DNA of 64,000 bases, taken from NCBI GenBank assembly GCA_021030915.1, contig JAGEMR010000008.1:248001-312000 (forward strand), in the 5' to 3' direction. Positions 1 to 10,094 of the stretch are shown one piece after another (position 1 is the first letter of the stretch; every line of letters starts with the position of its first letter). The translations under genes were made by a program, and so were the position numbers. This DNA comes from Astrothelium macrocarpum. Taxonomy: Eukaryota; Ascomycota; Dothideomycetes; Trypetheliales; Trypetheliaceae. The notes below the pieces were generated by a model, which saw only the letters and a list, made by a program, of their open reading frames with translations, ran no database searches and had not been told where the DNA came from.

Positions 1-229
1 ACGAGTAGGATGCTTGTTGGCGTTACGGCAGCATTTCGGCTGTTTCCAGGCATAGAAAATACTATAGATACCCCTCGTGCAAAGGACGTGAAAACAACAT
101 TACATGTAAACGTAAAGTCTTAGCATTTAGATTTGTAATTAAAGATGCAATGTTGATACCTGAGCCGCATTCTGATGCTGCGTCCGATCGCCCCACTCGC
201 CTATCTGCGCCCTATGAACACCAACACAA
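1..229. other. Left-edge non-coding stretch
   Basis: No coding signal or RNA gene is visible. This is the 3' flank of the minus-strand RVS161 gene. A neighbouring gene may end beyond the window edge. Confidence 0.5.
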
Positions 230-1287
230 TCACTGAACCGTGCCCGCAATGCTCAAATCCCGTATTTCCTGCAGCACTTGCTCCACCTTGCTATCCAGAT
301 GCCCCTGCGCATATTGCTCCCGTGTATCTGCATCCAAATACTGTTGCACCTGGGCCATGCGCGAGTATGCCTCGGCGCAGAACCGCAGCTGGATCTTGAC
401 GAGCGCTTCGAACGAGGGATCGAGATAGGGCACACGCAGATCGATCAGCTGGGGCAGCTCGGTGAAGAGCTGCTCGTTGAGCCGCTCGTACGCTTCTCGC
501 GCCATGTCTTGCTCTTTTTCGGCGCGTGGTAGCTTCGAAGTGTCTTTGTCGGGCTTTTCGACGAGCTTCTTCACTTTGGCGCGGGTGGAGTCGTAGTCGA
601 GGAGTTTGTGGTTTCGCTTCTTGATGCCTGTGCGTTGGTGTTAGTGGTGCAAGGGAAAGGGAGCTTGCGCTGGTTCGTACATTCGTTGATGTCTGGGAAA
701 TATGCACAGAATCTAGAGATTGGCTCTAACACGGTAGTTCTGCGGAATATCAGCACAGTTTTCGGAGACGGACCAGCATGAACTTTGTACCTGTACGGTC
801 CATCAAGCGCCTTGATTGTCTCTGCATCCAAGTCTTCCACGGCCTGCTTATAGCTTCTGCTCACGCCATCTTTTGTGCCAGCATCCCCGTAGAAAGCGTC
901 GATAGTCTCGGCAATGCGCATTTGTGAAGCAGTCATTGCTAATGACTTTTATTAGACGTTGTTGAAGCTCAAGTCCCAATGTGCAAACCTCGTAAAGAGT
1001 CGAGATAACCTTTGGCCTCTTTCTGCAGCCTATTTGCAGCTGATTCCATTGTCCGAAATCTCCTCTCCTCCACTTCGTAATCTCTGTCGCTGGTCTTTTC
1101 GACATGACCTTTGATTCACTTGGATCAGTCATGGCCTCAGGACAGAGGAATTGATTAGATGTACCAGTCTTCATCATAACCTGGGTCGTTGCCCGATTGA
1201 CATTCTTCTTGAAGCCTAAGTGTGATCAGCACGCACGAATGAAATGTTACATGCTGTGCACGGAGGCTTCATACCTGCCCACGACAT
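230..1287 (-). CDS. RVS161: BAR-domain protein Rvs161 (amphiphysin-like)
   Basis: Rvs161 forms a curved BAR dimer, with Rvs167 in yeast, that bends membrane at endocytic sites and acts in actin organisation and cell fusion. The start at 1287 gives MSWAGFKKNVNRA, matching the family N-terminus. Splicing five introns (first donor at 1274; another inside 'GHVEKTSDRDYEVEERR'; others after YLDSLR, DGPYR and PDINE) gives about 262 residues, against 265 in budding yeast. Diagnostic stretches include LPRAEKE, LRVPYLDPSFEAL and KIQLRFC. There is no SH3 domain, which separates it from Rvs167. The first coding exon is only 13 nt (1275-1287). The gene ends in TGA at 230-232. It is divergent from the tRNA synthetase gene to its right. 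The family call is secure; exact intron edges are inferred from frame and homology. Confidence 0.93.
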
Positions 1288-1553
1288 GGTGGTAGCGTGG
1301 AGGGTTGCAAAGCGGCTTTTAGGGTCGACGAAGTATGTTTGCTTAATTGATATATAGAGAAAGCGTTAAATCTGTGCTGATATGTATGAGAACAGAGCGT
1401 TTGGCTGCAAAAGCTCACAAGGATTAGAACAGCGGTAACGTTGGTTGTGGAGGGGATCGGGGGTGACAGCGGCGTTGGTGATGAGGCTGTGTTGGCCGCA
1501 TCTCAATTCCATTCGTTTTTCCATCTACTCTCCCGAATTGCCATTGACCTTCA

Positions 1554-2914
1554 ATGGTCCCAGGTCAGCTGGGCTGGACAAGATTCTCCACAGCTTTTAA
1601 GACCAAAACGAAATATGCAAAGACGATTCAATGTTGTTTCAAGTCCACACAGTCTGCGGCTCCGCGGGTCATATTCTCTGGGATCCAACCTACAGGAATT
1701 CCACATCTAGGAAACTACCTGGGAGCTCTGAGACAATGGGTTAAGCTTCAGAATGATGCAACCCCAGATACAATCCTGCTTTACTCTCTCGTTGATCTCC
1801 ATGCTTTGACTGCACAACAAGATCCTGCGCAATTACGACAATGGCGGCGGGAGATGCTCGCAGCGCTTCTTGCTGTTGGACTTGATCCTGACAGGTCCAT
1901 TATTTTTCACCAGTCCACGGTACTTTACAAATTTTCGCCTGGCTTTTGGCTCAGCTCATTTGTTCCAGGTACCGGCACATACTGAGCTTATGTGGATTCT
2001 GAGCTCCAACGCTTCTATGGGATATCTTTCTCGAATGACCCAGTGGAAGGTGTGATGACAATTTTTCTCTCGATTGTACATGTAATCTTGAGCTTATCAT
2101 TCTATAGAGCAAACTGGATTTGCCTGACGATGCTTCTCCCTTTGACTCGAATATCAAGGCGAAGTTGAAATTAGGCCTTTTTTCTTATCCTGTTCTTCAG
2201 GCGGCGGATATCCTGGTGCATCGGTATTTTCTCTTTTTTTCAGTACGAAACTTATATGGCTCATCCCAATACAGAGCTACACATGTGCCTGTCGGTCATG
2301 ATCAGAGTCAACATTTGGAGTTTGCGCGGGATTGCGCAAATGGCTTTAATCACAGCCACGGCCAGATACTAGTAGCGCCAGATACACTTTTATGTAAGTG
2401 ATTTGCTGTTCTTATAAAGTGGTTCCGACTAATATTTCGGATCCCGCAAGCTCCTGCGAAACGAGTCATGTCACTTACCGAACCTCATCTAAAGATGTCA
2501 AAATCTCATGCGAATCCTAAATCGCGCATCCTCATTACTGATAGTCGCGAAGAAATTGAGAAGAAGATTAAGGGTGCTCTTACCGATTCGATTAATGGAA
2601 TTTCTTACGATCCCTTGAACAGACCTGGTGTCTCCAATCTCTTGGAGATTATGTTCTACCTACAGGACAATGATCAACAAGTCTCTCTCCAAGAGCTTGC
2701 CAAAGATTGTGAGCGTCTCCCGATGAGAATTTTTAAAGAGAGGGTTGCAAACTGCGTTGGTGGACATTTGGCAGGCATTCGAGAAGCGCACCTCTCGCTG
2801 ACATTGGGACGAGAGAGGAAAATACTCAATGATGCTACCACGCTCGGTGCTTCGAAAGCCAACCAGAACGCGAATCGGACAATGGAGATTGTGAGGAATG
2901 CGATTGGCCTCTAG
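1554..2914 (+). CDS. MSW1: Tryptophan--tRNA ligase, mitochondrial
   Basis: A class I aminoacyl-tRNA synthetase that charges tRNA-Trp, probably in mitochondria. The ATG at 1554 is followed by about 35 Arg/Lys/Ser-rich residues with few acidic ones, as in an import presequence. The catalytic domain then opens with FSGIQPTGIPHLGNYLGAL, whose PHLGN is the HIGH-equivalent motif. QSTVPAHTEL, VPVGHDQ and KMSKS (the second signature motif) follow. Introns are at 1920-1968, 2050-2107, about 2223-2269 and about 2394-2449; each restores the reading frame and family sequence across the join. The protein ends in NRTMEIVRNAIGL. No defect is seen. Mitochondrial location is inferred from the presequence and family type. 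Confidence 0.92.
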
Positions 2915-3319
2915 AGCACGCCCCGCTTACAGGCAAATGAGTAATGGGCCGATTCAATAAGTCCATAGGCAATAGATGAATCTAAAATATTGAGATTTTC
3001 TTCTTCTCTTGTCCGTCTCTTCGCTATATCTACTCGTATCTGTGCTTGAAGATAAAATATGGCGACGATGGTCGTTACGAGAAGTTAGGGGCAATAGCAT
3101 TAGACTCCTTGCCATGTTTAGGTATTTGCTGTGGGTCTGTTTGGGATGAAATTCTATCATTCAGTGGCAGGTACAGGTACTTCTTGGAAACAAGACCATT
3201 TTGGTATAGACAAGCTGATGGTTGAGCAATAGTTGAATTTACTAAAGTCATAAGTGACATAGATCTCCAGCAGAGAGTTGGTGAGCTGTTTCAACACGTG
3301 CGTCGCTCTTGTACATCTT
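2915..3319. other. Convergent intergenic region
   Basis: This lies between the 3' ends of the tRNA synthetase and the MYND gene. It is moderately AT-rich with scattered short frames and presumably holds both 3' UTRs. I see no other feature. Confidence 0.5.
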
Positions 3320-4077
3320 TCAGCCCAACTTGAAGAACTGCTGTTCCATTCCTCCAAGCTCAGCCATCATTTGTATCTCCATCATCGCCTTTCCGCTTTG
3401 TCCACCAGGTCCAGTACCGTAGACTTGCTCCGCGAACATTCGCAACTGCATGGGCATAAGAGGATTTCCGTCATAATGTTCAATAATGTCGCTCTTCTCA
3501 ACCATATGGTCCAAAAAGCTCCAGCCATTATTCCCTCCGTCACGACCCATGCTTAGGCAAGCGAGCTGCTTGTTAGGATTCCACCAGCATGGTAGTAGAC
3601 CCGAACGTTTCCCGAGCTTTCGGAGAAAGAACAGAAACCCTTTCCTGCTGTCTTCGTCAAAGTCTCCCTCCAAATTGTAGTCATCATTCACGCGTAAGCG
3701 GTAGGCATCAATCAGGAGCTGATACGTCATCTCCTCGGAATGACCATGGAGCCAGGTTCGTGCCTTCAAACGGTGGAATGGCTTGTCAGTTGCTGCGAAT
3801 CTTGAGGAGACGCTTGAAGTCGCTGTCTCTGCTGTTCCACATTCATGATAAGCAATGTCAGTTTACAATGCAGTCAAAAAATTGAACACTCACCTTGTGT
3901 AGAAGCAGCATTACTTGCGCAGACCTTTTTGTGCTTTTTCCAATCTGCTTTTTGACAATCGCGAGAGCAATACCGTGTGGTTTTACATTTTACACAGATT
4001 TTCAAGGGGTTAGAGGAGTCTGATTCAGTTTTTGCACAATTCGCACACCCCACGTTGGAAGGAGCTTGATCCGTCAT
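3320..4077 (-). CDS. MYND-type zinc-finger protein
   Basis: Two exons: 4077-3894 and 3831-3320, with an intron at 3832-3893 whose removal joins STQ to AETATSSVSSRF. Residues 10-48 form a MYND zinc finger with the expected Cys/His spacing (CANC, CVKC, YCSRDCQ, HKKVC). Downstream lies a conserved fungal region (DKPFHRLKARTWL, LLIDAYRLRVNDDYN, EKSDIIEHYDG, MQLRMFAEQVYG). This MYND plus C-terminal architecture recurs in Pezizomycotina, but no biochemical role is known to me. MYND fingers usually bind proline-rich partners. The protein is about 231 residues and the start codon is the only reasonable one before the finger. Confidence 0.85.
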
Positions 4078-5099
4078 GATGGCTGATCTACCCAGCCCGA
4101 ACGAAATGACGCTTGAATCTGAAGGGGCAACAGGTTGAGATACAATGGCTGAGTGTCAGGAAGGGAACGTAGTGAGCTATAGAGCCTATGTAGAAGTGGT
4201 GAAGAAATCTTCGCCCTTCTTTGAACTTCTACAAAGCGTAAGTTCGGATGTATAGGAAGGTATAACCGCGCACGCACCATTAAATGTGACAATGTGACAA
4301 GATCCCCACGCTATCACTTGATAAGATTTATCACTCGGCCCCATGGCTTGAAATAGCGGCAGCCCACAGGTTTGAAGAGTAAATGACTCAAATATGAAAT
4401 CCCTCCACACACTCTTAAATTGCATTGCAATTTGAGAAAGTAACAGGCTTAGTCTTGTTCAAAGCTGATCTTGAAACCCAGTCACCGTTGGTGAGCTTTC
4501 AATATTTAGCCTCTACAATTCATTGAATGCGAGCATAGAACAGAATTAGGGCGTCTGAACATCGAATGTACAGGAACTTCCATACGTCCAATGTCCTTGG
4601 AATCCTTTGTAAAAACAACAAGAATTCTCGACTGATTAGTCGCCAAAGGCCTGCAAATGCTGGATAATTCGACGTTTCCGATCGACAGCAGCGACGTGCG
4701 AGAGCTCATATTGGCTGCCGGTCTTTTTCATTCTGTCTCTCCCTCCTTTTTCTTGTAAAAAAAAAGTGGTACAGCTCTGGGCGTGCATTGTGTAGGCATC
4801 GAACGCAGGGAGCTGCTGTAACCGGTTTCAAGTGGATATTGAGCTTGGTAGACACGCTGACATGCTGTGGCATGTTACGACGGAATCGGGACCGGGTGGT
4901 ATTCCCATCCTTGCGGTGAGCGTCAGCTTCATGAGTCAGCAAAGGTTTGGGACCTGGTGGGACCTGTCGATCATCCCCACTAAGACATCCCGTTATGACA
5001 GGCTACAACTTGTGTATAGATGATTTGGTTTTCGAAGTAGTTTTGGTTCTCAACAATTTCCGTTCCAACCTGCCTTTCTTACCATTTCAAGCTGCTCTG
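4078..5099. other. Intergenic spacer
   Basis: About 1 kb between the MYND gene and the P450 relic. Short frames occur on both strands (for example 4832-5023 plus and 4506-4709 minus), but none shows a family motif, splice logic or convincing codon pattern. I support no gene here. Confidence 0.5.
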
Positions 5100-5950
5100 C
5101 AATGCTATCGGTAAGAACCAGTCTTTGGATTCTTGACAAAATCTGTCTGCATGTTTACAGATTTACCTTGCATTCTCTCGCAAAATTCCCCGGGCCTTAA
5201 TTAGCGGCCGCAACGAGCCTATGTAAACTCTATTGGAGTTTCTACACTGGTTTCAAACATATCTTCCATCACCATCGAGACTGGATGCATGATAGTCACG
5301 GTGTCTTGTTTGCAATGACCATTCCAGCAGTGACATGCTGAGAAGGGCAGCACCCAGTTTTCGAATATATCCATACGAGCTTCATGTCGACGACAAAGAC
5401 TGGTTCGACACTCTGTACGGAGGGCCTGGTTTAATACAGGACAAGGATCCGGGGGGGTGAAGCAAACGGGTTACTATTAAGTAGTAGGGGCTATTAGAAG
5501 CTGACAAGAGATGCCAAATTCGCTAACTCGGTCAAAAGTCTTTGGCATAACAGACCACTGTGATCATCACAGGCGACGGCCGCAATTATAATATCAGGAT
5601 CAAACGATCCTCCAGAAACTAGCATCGATATGACGCATTCCAGAATGATGATGGAAGATTATGTCTATCCCGATCCGTGGAAACTTGACTCAGAGAGAGC
5701 TCCCCCAGGAGATCCGGATCTTGAGCGCAATATGCGCCATCTTGTGATTTTCGGTCGAGGCATACGAGGCTATTATAGCCGAAATCTTGCAATGAGTGAG
5801 ATATATCCGGTTGTAGCTGGTTTCTTGAGTAGATTTGAGTTCGAGCTCTACGAGACTGTCCTTGATCAAGACATCAAGGTTTTGCGCGTCCGTTTAATGG
5901 AAAATGCTTCGTATGGAAGAGTCGCTCTGAAGATCAAGGCCACGAAGCCA
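5100..5950 (+). pseudogene. Cytochrome P450 relic (internal deletion, stops, heme Cys lost)
   Basis: Fragments read in P450 order. At about 5160-5290 there is a P450 N-terminal segment (SLAKFPGP, a TAA stop at 5198-5200 where the family has Lys, then LAAATSLCKLYWSFYTG and HHHRDWMHD). At about 5345-5457 comes FRIYPYELHVDDKDWFD and LYGGPGLIQDKDP, followed by a TGA. At 5596-5935 comes the C-terminal third: PPETSIDMTHSRMM, DYVYPDPWKLDSER, DPDLERN and LAMSEIYPVVAGFLSRFEFELYE-like sequence. Only about 140 bp separates the second and third pieces, so roughly 300 residues (I-helix, ExxR) are missing. The heme loop reads FGRGIRGYYSRNLA, with Tyr for the ligand Cys and Ser for the following Gly. The gene is dead. 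It resembles fungal secondary-metabolism P450s; no partner cluster is present. Confidence 0.85.
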
Positions 5951-7046
5951 TATCACTGGGTAGCTGCTGTTTTGTGTTTGCTAGGCTGTAATCGATGCTC
6001 TTGCAGTGCTTTAAGATATGGCTGTATGATCAGAAAGAAAAATGTATGAAAGGCGAACGATCGAGTCTTTCATGGAGAGCATACTGGTCTCACATGGGTT
6101 TCTCATGTCTTACCTACCTTTTTGAGAGAGTTTACGTTTGGACTTTCAGGCTATGTTTCAGAATTCGGTTCGCAGCCAGGAAAAACCTTGATCCGGATAA
6201 GAGCTTGTTTTAGTCGACCAAACAAATTCTATTACCCTGCAGACCATGCTTAGCATTAGGCCCAACAAAACGAAGCTAAGTCTCATAAAATCATTGTGGA
6301 CGAATGAGCTTTTAATTATGTCGGCGGGCCTTGGACGATGATGAGTCCTTGAGGGACCGTGTAGCCTCCACAGCCTCCACAGCCTGAACGCTCGTCTTAA
6401 GACTTGGGCAGTGGTTGCAGCACCGTGTACAACCGAGACATCGCAGCTTACCTTGCACAGTTCCAATCGAATGAGACGACTTTCTAGAATTTCCACCAAG
6501 GTACTGGCCATTTATATACAACTGGCTCTCATATGCTAATCCGTCCCGAACCGAAATGCGGACCCGAGCCGAGACAACTTCTCTCACTGCCATGCCAAAG
6601 ACTGTCAATGGGTAGCATTGCCAGCTAACAAGCTGCAATCAGAACAACGCTATCGGTACCATCTTGCTAATACGACAGTAACTCCGTTCGCTCTTGGAGA
6701 CTCTCCACCGATTGGACTTTTTCTAACAAAGTCAACAACATGTACACATGGACATATTGTTCAAAGCGTGCACAAGTAGGCTTTGAGTCGTGCCGAAGCT
6801 ATCGCTAGCCGGGATCACAGAACCCAGGGATTCTGTCGGAAATCTTGAGGCGTTTTGCGGGGCCCCGGAAATTGAACTGGCTATCTCTTCTTAGCAGTCA
6901 ATCCAGACCTCTCCCAGACCAACTCGGTGCATCTGTGACCGATTTGTTGTGCTGTAGAGAGCCATGAAAAAATCTCATGAAACGAATGTCTTTGCTCGTC
7001 AGATCAGAATGTTGTCCAAGCCGCACTACAGAAATTCAGCATCAAG
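5951..7046. other. Intergenic spacer with short unassigned frames
   Basis: The 3' flank of the P450 relic and the 5' flank of the rhamnosidase. A minus-strand frame at 6312-6638 (108 codons, Cys-rich end RCLGCTRCCNHC, possible donor GTAAGC inside) might be a small protein, but no family is recognised. The rhamnosidase promoter must lie in the last few hundred bases; no binding site is assignable by eye. Confidence 0.4.
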
Positions 7047-9611
7047 ATGAAAGCCACTTTGCTGGCGTCCCTTTCTCTTCAAATTACTGCCGCTTATTCA
7101 AATCAATTGCATGGATCTGAAAGGCCGCGTTCACTGACGTTTGGAATTGAAGATGAGACAAAGTTTCTCGACCCTAACCAGAAACCTTCTTACCCAAAAG
7201 TTGAGCCAATTGCATTCGCGCTTGGCGGCAGCCCGACGCTCAAAAGTGCACCTTATAATCGTCAAAGGTTTCTTGTGAACTCAAGCTTTTCAGTATTAAC
7301 TCTTGACTATGGAACAGAAGTCGGAGGCTACGCATACATAGAGGTTGAGGAATTCAGCGGACAAGGTGACATCGAGTTCAAATTCGCAGAGTCTTTCAGC
7401 GGCCTTGATTCACCTTATGGGGATGGATCATGGGTATATGTCAATACACTTTCCAATACATTTGAGAGGGAGACAATCAAGATTGAACGACTCGGTACGA
7501 TCCAGACCTATTTCTTGCAGGGTGGCTTTCGATGGCAAAGCATCACTCTGTCCCCCGGCAATCTCAGCATAGCACTGTCGGCTGTTGGAGTACAGCTATC
7601 AAGGGAGAGAATCAATCCTGAAAAGCTGCCTGGTCAGTTGCATGCATCAAACACCAATTACAGCGATGCGTTCACTCTCGGAGCACGTACTGTTCAGAAC
7701 GCTTGCCTCGACGCTCACTCTCAATCTGCCACTTGGGAGGTTACTTCGGACGGAGTATATATCAAAGGTCAGGAGCCAGCATTATCTACAAAAGGTACAA
7801 ACTTCAGTGACCTGTACGAGCTCTCGTTTGACACCAAAATCGTGCAAGGCGGCACCGGTTGGGTCGTAGGCACATTTCAGCCATCGTACCTTGTCGAGCA
7901 GGTTTATTTCGTACTAACAAGCGACTATCCTCCTGATACAGCTTTGAGCACGACTGACAGGAACCTCGTGCCTCCAAACACACTGGTCTTCGCGACTGGT
8001 TACAACCTGGAAAACTACAGTTCTGTTGATAGCGGCCCGGTGGCTCATTATAAGCTACCGATTGACATTCATGAGCAACAATGGTACCGCATTACCACCA
8101 AACTTAGCAAAGAGTCCTATGCCGTTTCGATTGACGGCCAGAAGGTTGCAGATGTTTCCCTCAGCGAATATCGGAAATCATACTCTACCGCCCCTGCAAC
8201 CGTACCGACTGGAACTTTTGGCTTCGGACCATTCTTAGATCAAGCAGCGTATATCAAGAATGTGACAGTCGTTGCATCCAACGGATCTGAGCTATACTCA
8301 AACCCAATGACCTCGGAGGAGATTCTCTACGAATTTGGAGTGCATGAAAACACAGACAATGTCTGTGTTGATGGTGCTAAGCGAGATCGTCTTGTTTGGG
8401 TGGGCGATTTTGTACACACTTCCAGAACGTTAGGAACCACTACTGGTCGTCTCGATTATGTCCGCGGCGTCATTGATTACTCCTTCACTAGACAATCTTA
8501 TGATGGTTTCATTCCGATGGCTGGATCTTTAGGGGCACCGCCCGTTCCGCAAACGGAAGGCGCTGGATTGGCAGACTATCAGATTCTCTTTTTGAACTCT
8601 GTGTATAACTATTATGAATATTCCGGCGATCTGGCTTTGATTCAGCATTACTGGCCACAAATAAAGAGTGTGATTACCTCGCTTTTCAATTTAATTGATT
8701 CGCACACGAACCTGATGGCTGGCGCTGGCGTGGAGTATTTCCTCGGGCCTCCGAATGGTTCGGCTGTTACCTCATTGATGTGCTACGCTCTCCGGCGAAT
8801 GGAATTAATGGCCAATGCTGTCGAAGACCTAGCTGCAGCATCAGAGTACTCATTACGAGCGAATGAATTAACCACAGCCGTGCAAGCAGAGCTATGGTCC
8901 GACAATTTGGGCACGTTCGCATTGTCCTTGACAAACTCTTCTGATTATTCAGTAGCCGGCATCGCATTTTCAATTCTCTCAGGCATTGCAACTGAAAGCC
9001 AGACAATCTCATCACTCTTGATAGCGCTCCCGAAACTCTTCGAAAACATCGGATTTCGAGACCAATTCAGCATGACTGAGGTGGCGACTCTTGCACCAAA
9101 TACAAACGGTTTCTTGCTCGAAGCCGTGCTTACTGCTGCGATTAATCACTCCCACAATTGCACATTGGCTGGACAGCTCGCACACAGTGTCGACGTCTTG
9201 GTCAATGGAATGTGGCACGCAATGGCGGTCCGAAATGAAAACTACACCGGTGCGGCCTGGGAATACATTAATATTGATGGCACTCCTCCTGGTTTGATAT
9301 ACTCGCAAAGTCATCCTTGGTCCACAGCACCAAGCTACATAGTACCAGAATACATCTTGGGTTTGAGGGCAGCTGAGCCGGGCTGGAGAAGATGGACGTT
9401 CCAGCCTTTCATGTATGGGTTGGATTTGGACTGGATCAGTGGTAAGCATGAGACGCCTTATGGGGAGATTAGTGCGGAGTGGAAATTGGACGGTGGTCTT
9501 CAAGTGGCAGTTGACGCACCGAATGGTACTCAAGGCATTATATTGTTTCGAAATCAAACCATCCAAGTGCATGGTGGGCAAAGATTCGAAACCACTTTAT
9601 CTCTAGTGTGA
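7047..9611 (+). CDS. Secreted alpha-L-rhamnosidase-like glycoside hydrolase (GH78 family)
   Basis: An intronless gene of 854 residues. The N-terminus (MKATLLASLSLQITAAYS) is a signal peptide, and many N-x-S/T sites fit an extracellular enzyme. A beta-sandwich region (about 60-200, LDYGTEVGGYAYIEV) is followed by an inserted concanavalin/LamG-like domain (about 240-420: YELSFDTKI, WYRITTKL, IKNVTVVA). The (alpha/alpha)6 catalytic domain begins near 440 with DGAKRDRLVWVGD, the GH78 signature carrying the acidic general-acid region, and continues through GDLALIQHYWPQI, WEYIN and SHPWSTAPSYIVPEYILGL. A C-terminal beta-domain (RRWTFQPF) closes it. GH78 enzymes release rhamnose from plant glycosides and pectin; substrate specificity cannot be read here. 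The neighbours are a P450 relic and a NACHT receptor, so the setting looks accessory. Confidence 0.85.
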   Translation: MKATLLASLSLQITAAYSNQLHGSERPRSLTFGIEDETKFLDPNQKPSYPKVEPIAFALGGSPTLKSAPYNRQRFLVNSSFSVLTLDYGTEVGGYAYIEVEEFSGQGDIEFKFAESFSGLDSPYGDGSWVYVNTLSNTFERETIKIERLGTIQTYFLQGGFRWQSITLSPGNLSIALSAVGVQLSRERINPEKLPGQLHASNTNYSDAFTLGARTVQNACLDAHSQSATWEVTSDGVYIKGQEPALSTKGTNFSDLYELSFDTKIVQGGTGWVVGTFQPSYLVEQVYFVLTSDYPPDTALSTTDRNLVPPNTLVFATGYNLENYSSVDSGPVAHYKLPIDIHEQQWYRITTKLSKESYAVSIDGQKVADVSLSEYRKSYSTAPATVPTGTFGFGPFLDQAAYIKNVTVVASNGSELYSNPMTSEEILYEFGVHENTDNVCVDGAKRDRLVWVGDFVHTSRTLGTTTGRLDYVRGVIDYSFTRQSYDGFIPMAGSLGAPPVPQTEGAGLADYQILFLNSVYNYYEYSGDLALIQHYWPQIKSVITSLFNLIDSHTNLMAGAGVEYFLGPPNGSAVTSLMCYALRRMELMANAVEDLAAASEYSLRANELTTAVQAELWSDNLGTFALSLTNSSDYSVAGIAFSILSGIATESQTISSLLIALPKLFENIGFRDQFSMTEVATLAPNTNGFLLEAVLTAAINHSHNCTLAGQLAHSVDVLVNGMWHAMAVRNENYTGAAWEYINIDGTPPGLIYSQSHPWSTAPSYIVPEYILGLRAAEPGWRRWTFQPFMYGLDLDWISGKHETPYGEISAEWKLDGGLQVAVDAPNGTQGIILFRNQTIQVHGGQRFETTLSLV

Positions 9612-10094
9612 GCGAATTGCAACGTCACACTTGTTTGAAGGCATTTGGGCTGCATAGTCGTAGAGCGGTATGTGTTCGCTACCACAATTCTTTAATCCAC
9701 ACCTACGTAAGGTCACTCCGTATCTGTATTCTATAATGAACGCATTACAAACTGTGAGGAAACCATATGCTTGCCTTGGACTTATCTGATTTCTTGCAGT
9801 GCACATCTATTTTCAGTGATAAGAGTGGAAACTAGATGACATTTCCGATGAACGCATCAATCGAGAACCGCTTGGAAAATGCCTGACATATCGCGACCGG
9901 TCTTTTGTAGCTTTTGTGGAGATTGCGGTTTGAACTTTAAATTGCTTGCCATGAACTAAGCCCAACAAGATGATTACATAACGTGGCGCTCAACCTGCGT
10001 TACTTGGGCTTCCATCACCGATTACCTTTCAGGCGAATCCGCAAAATTAAGCGTTTTATGATGGCAACCAACCCGCCGCAAGTTGAGCCTCACG
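9612..10094. other. Intergenic spacer (rhamnosidase / NACHT gene)
   Basis: It holds the 3' flank of the rhamnosidase and the promoter of the NACHT gene. No coding or RNA feature is seen. Confidence 0.5.
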
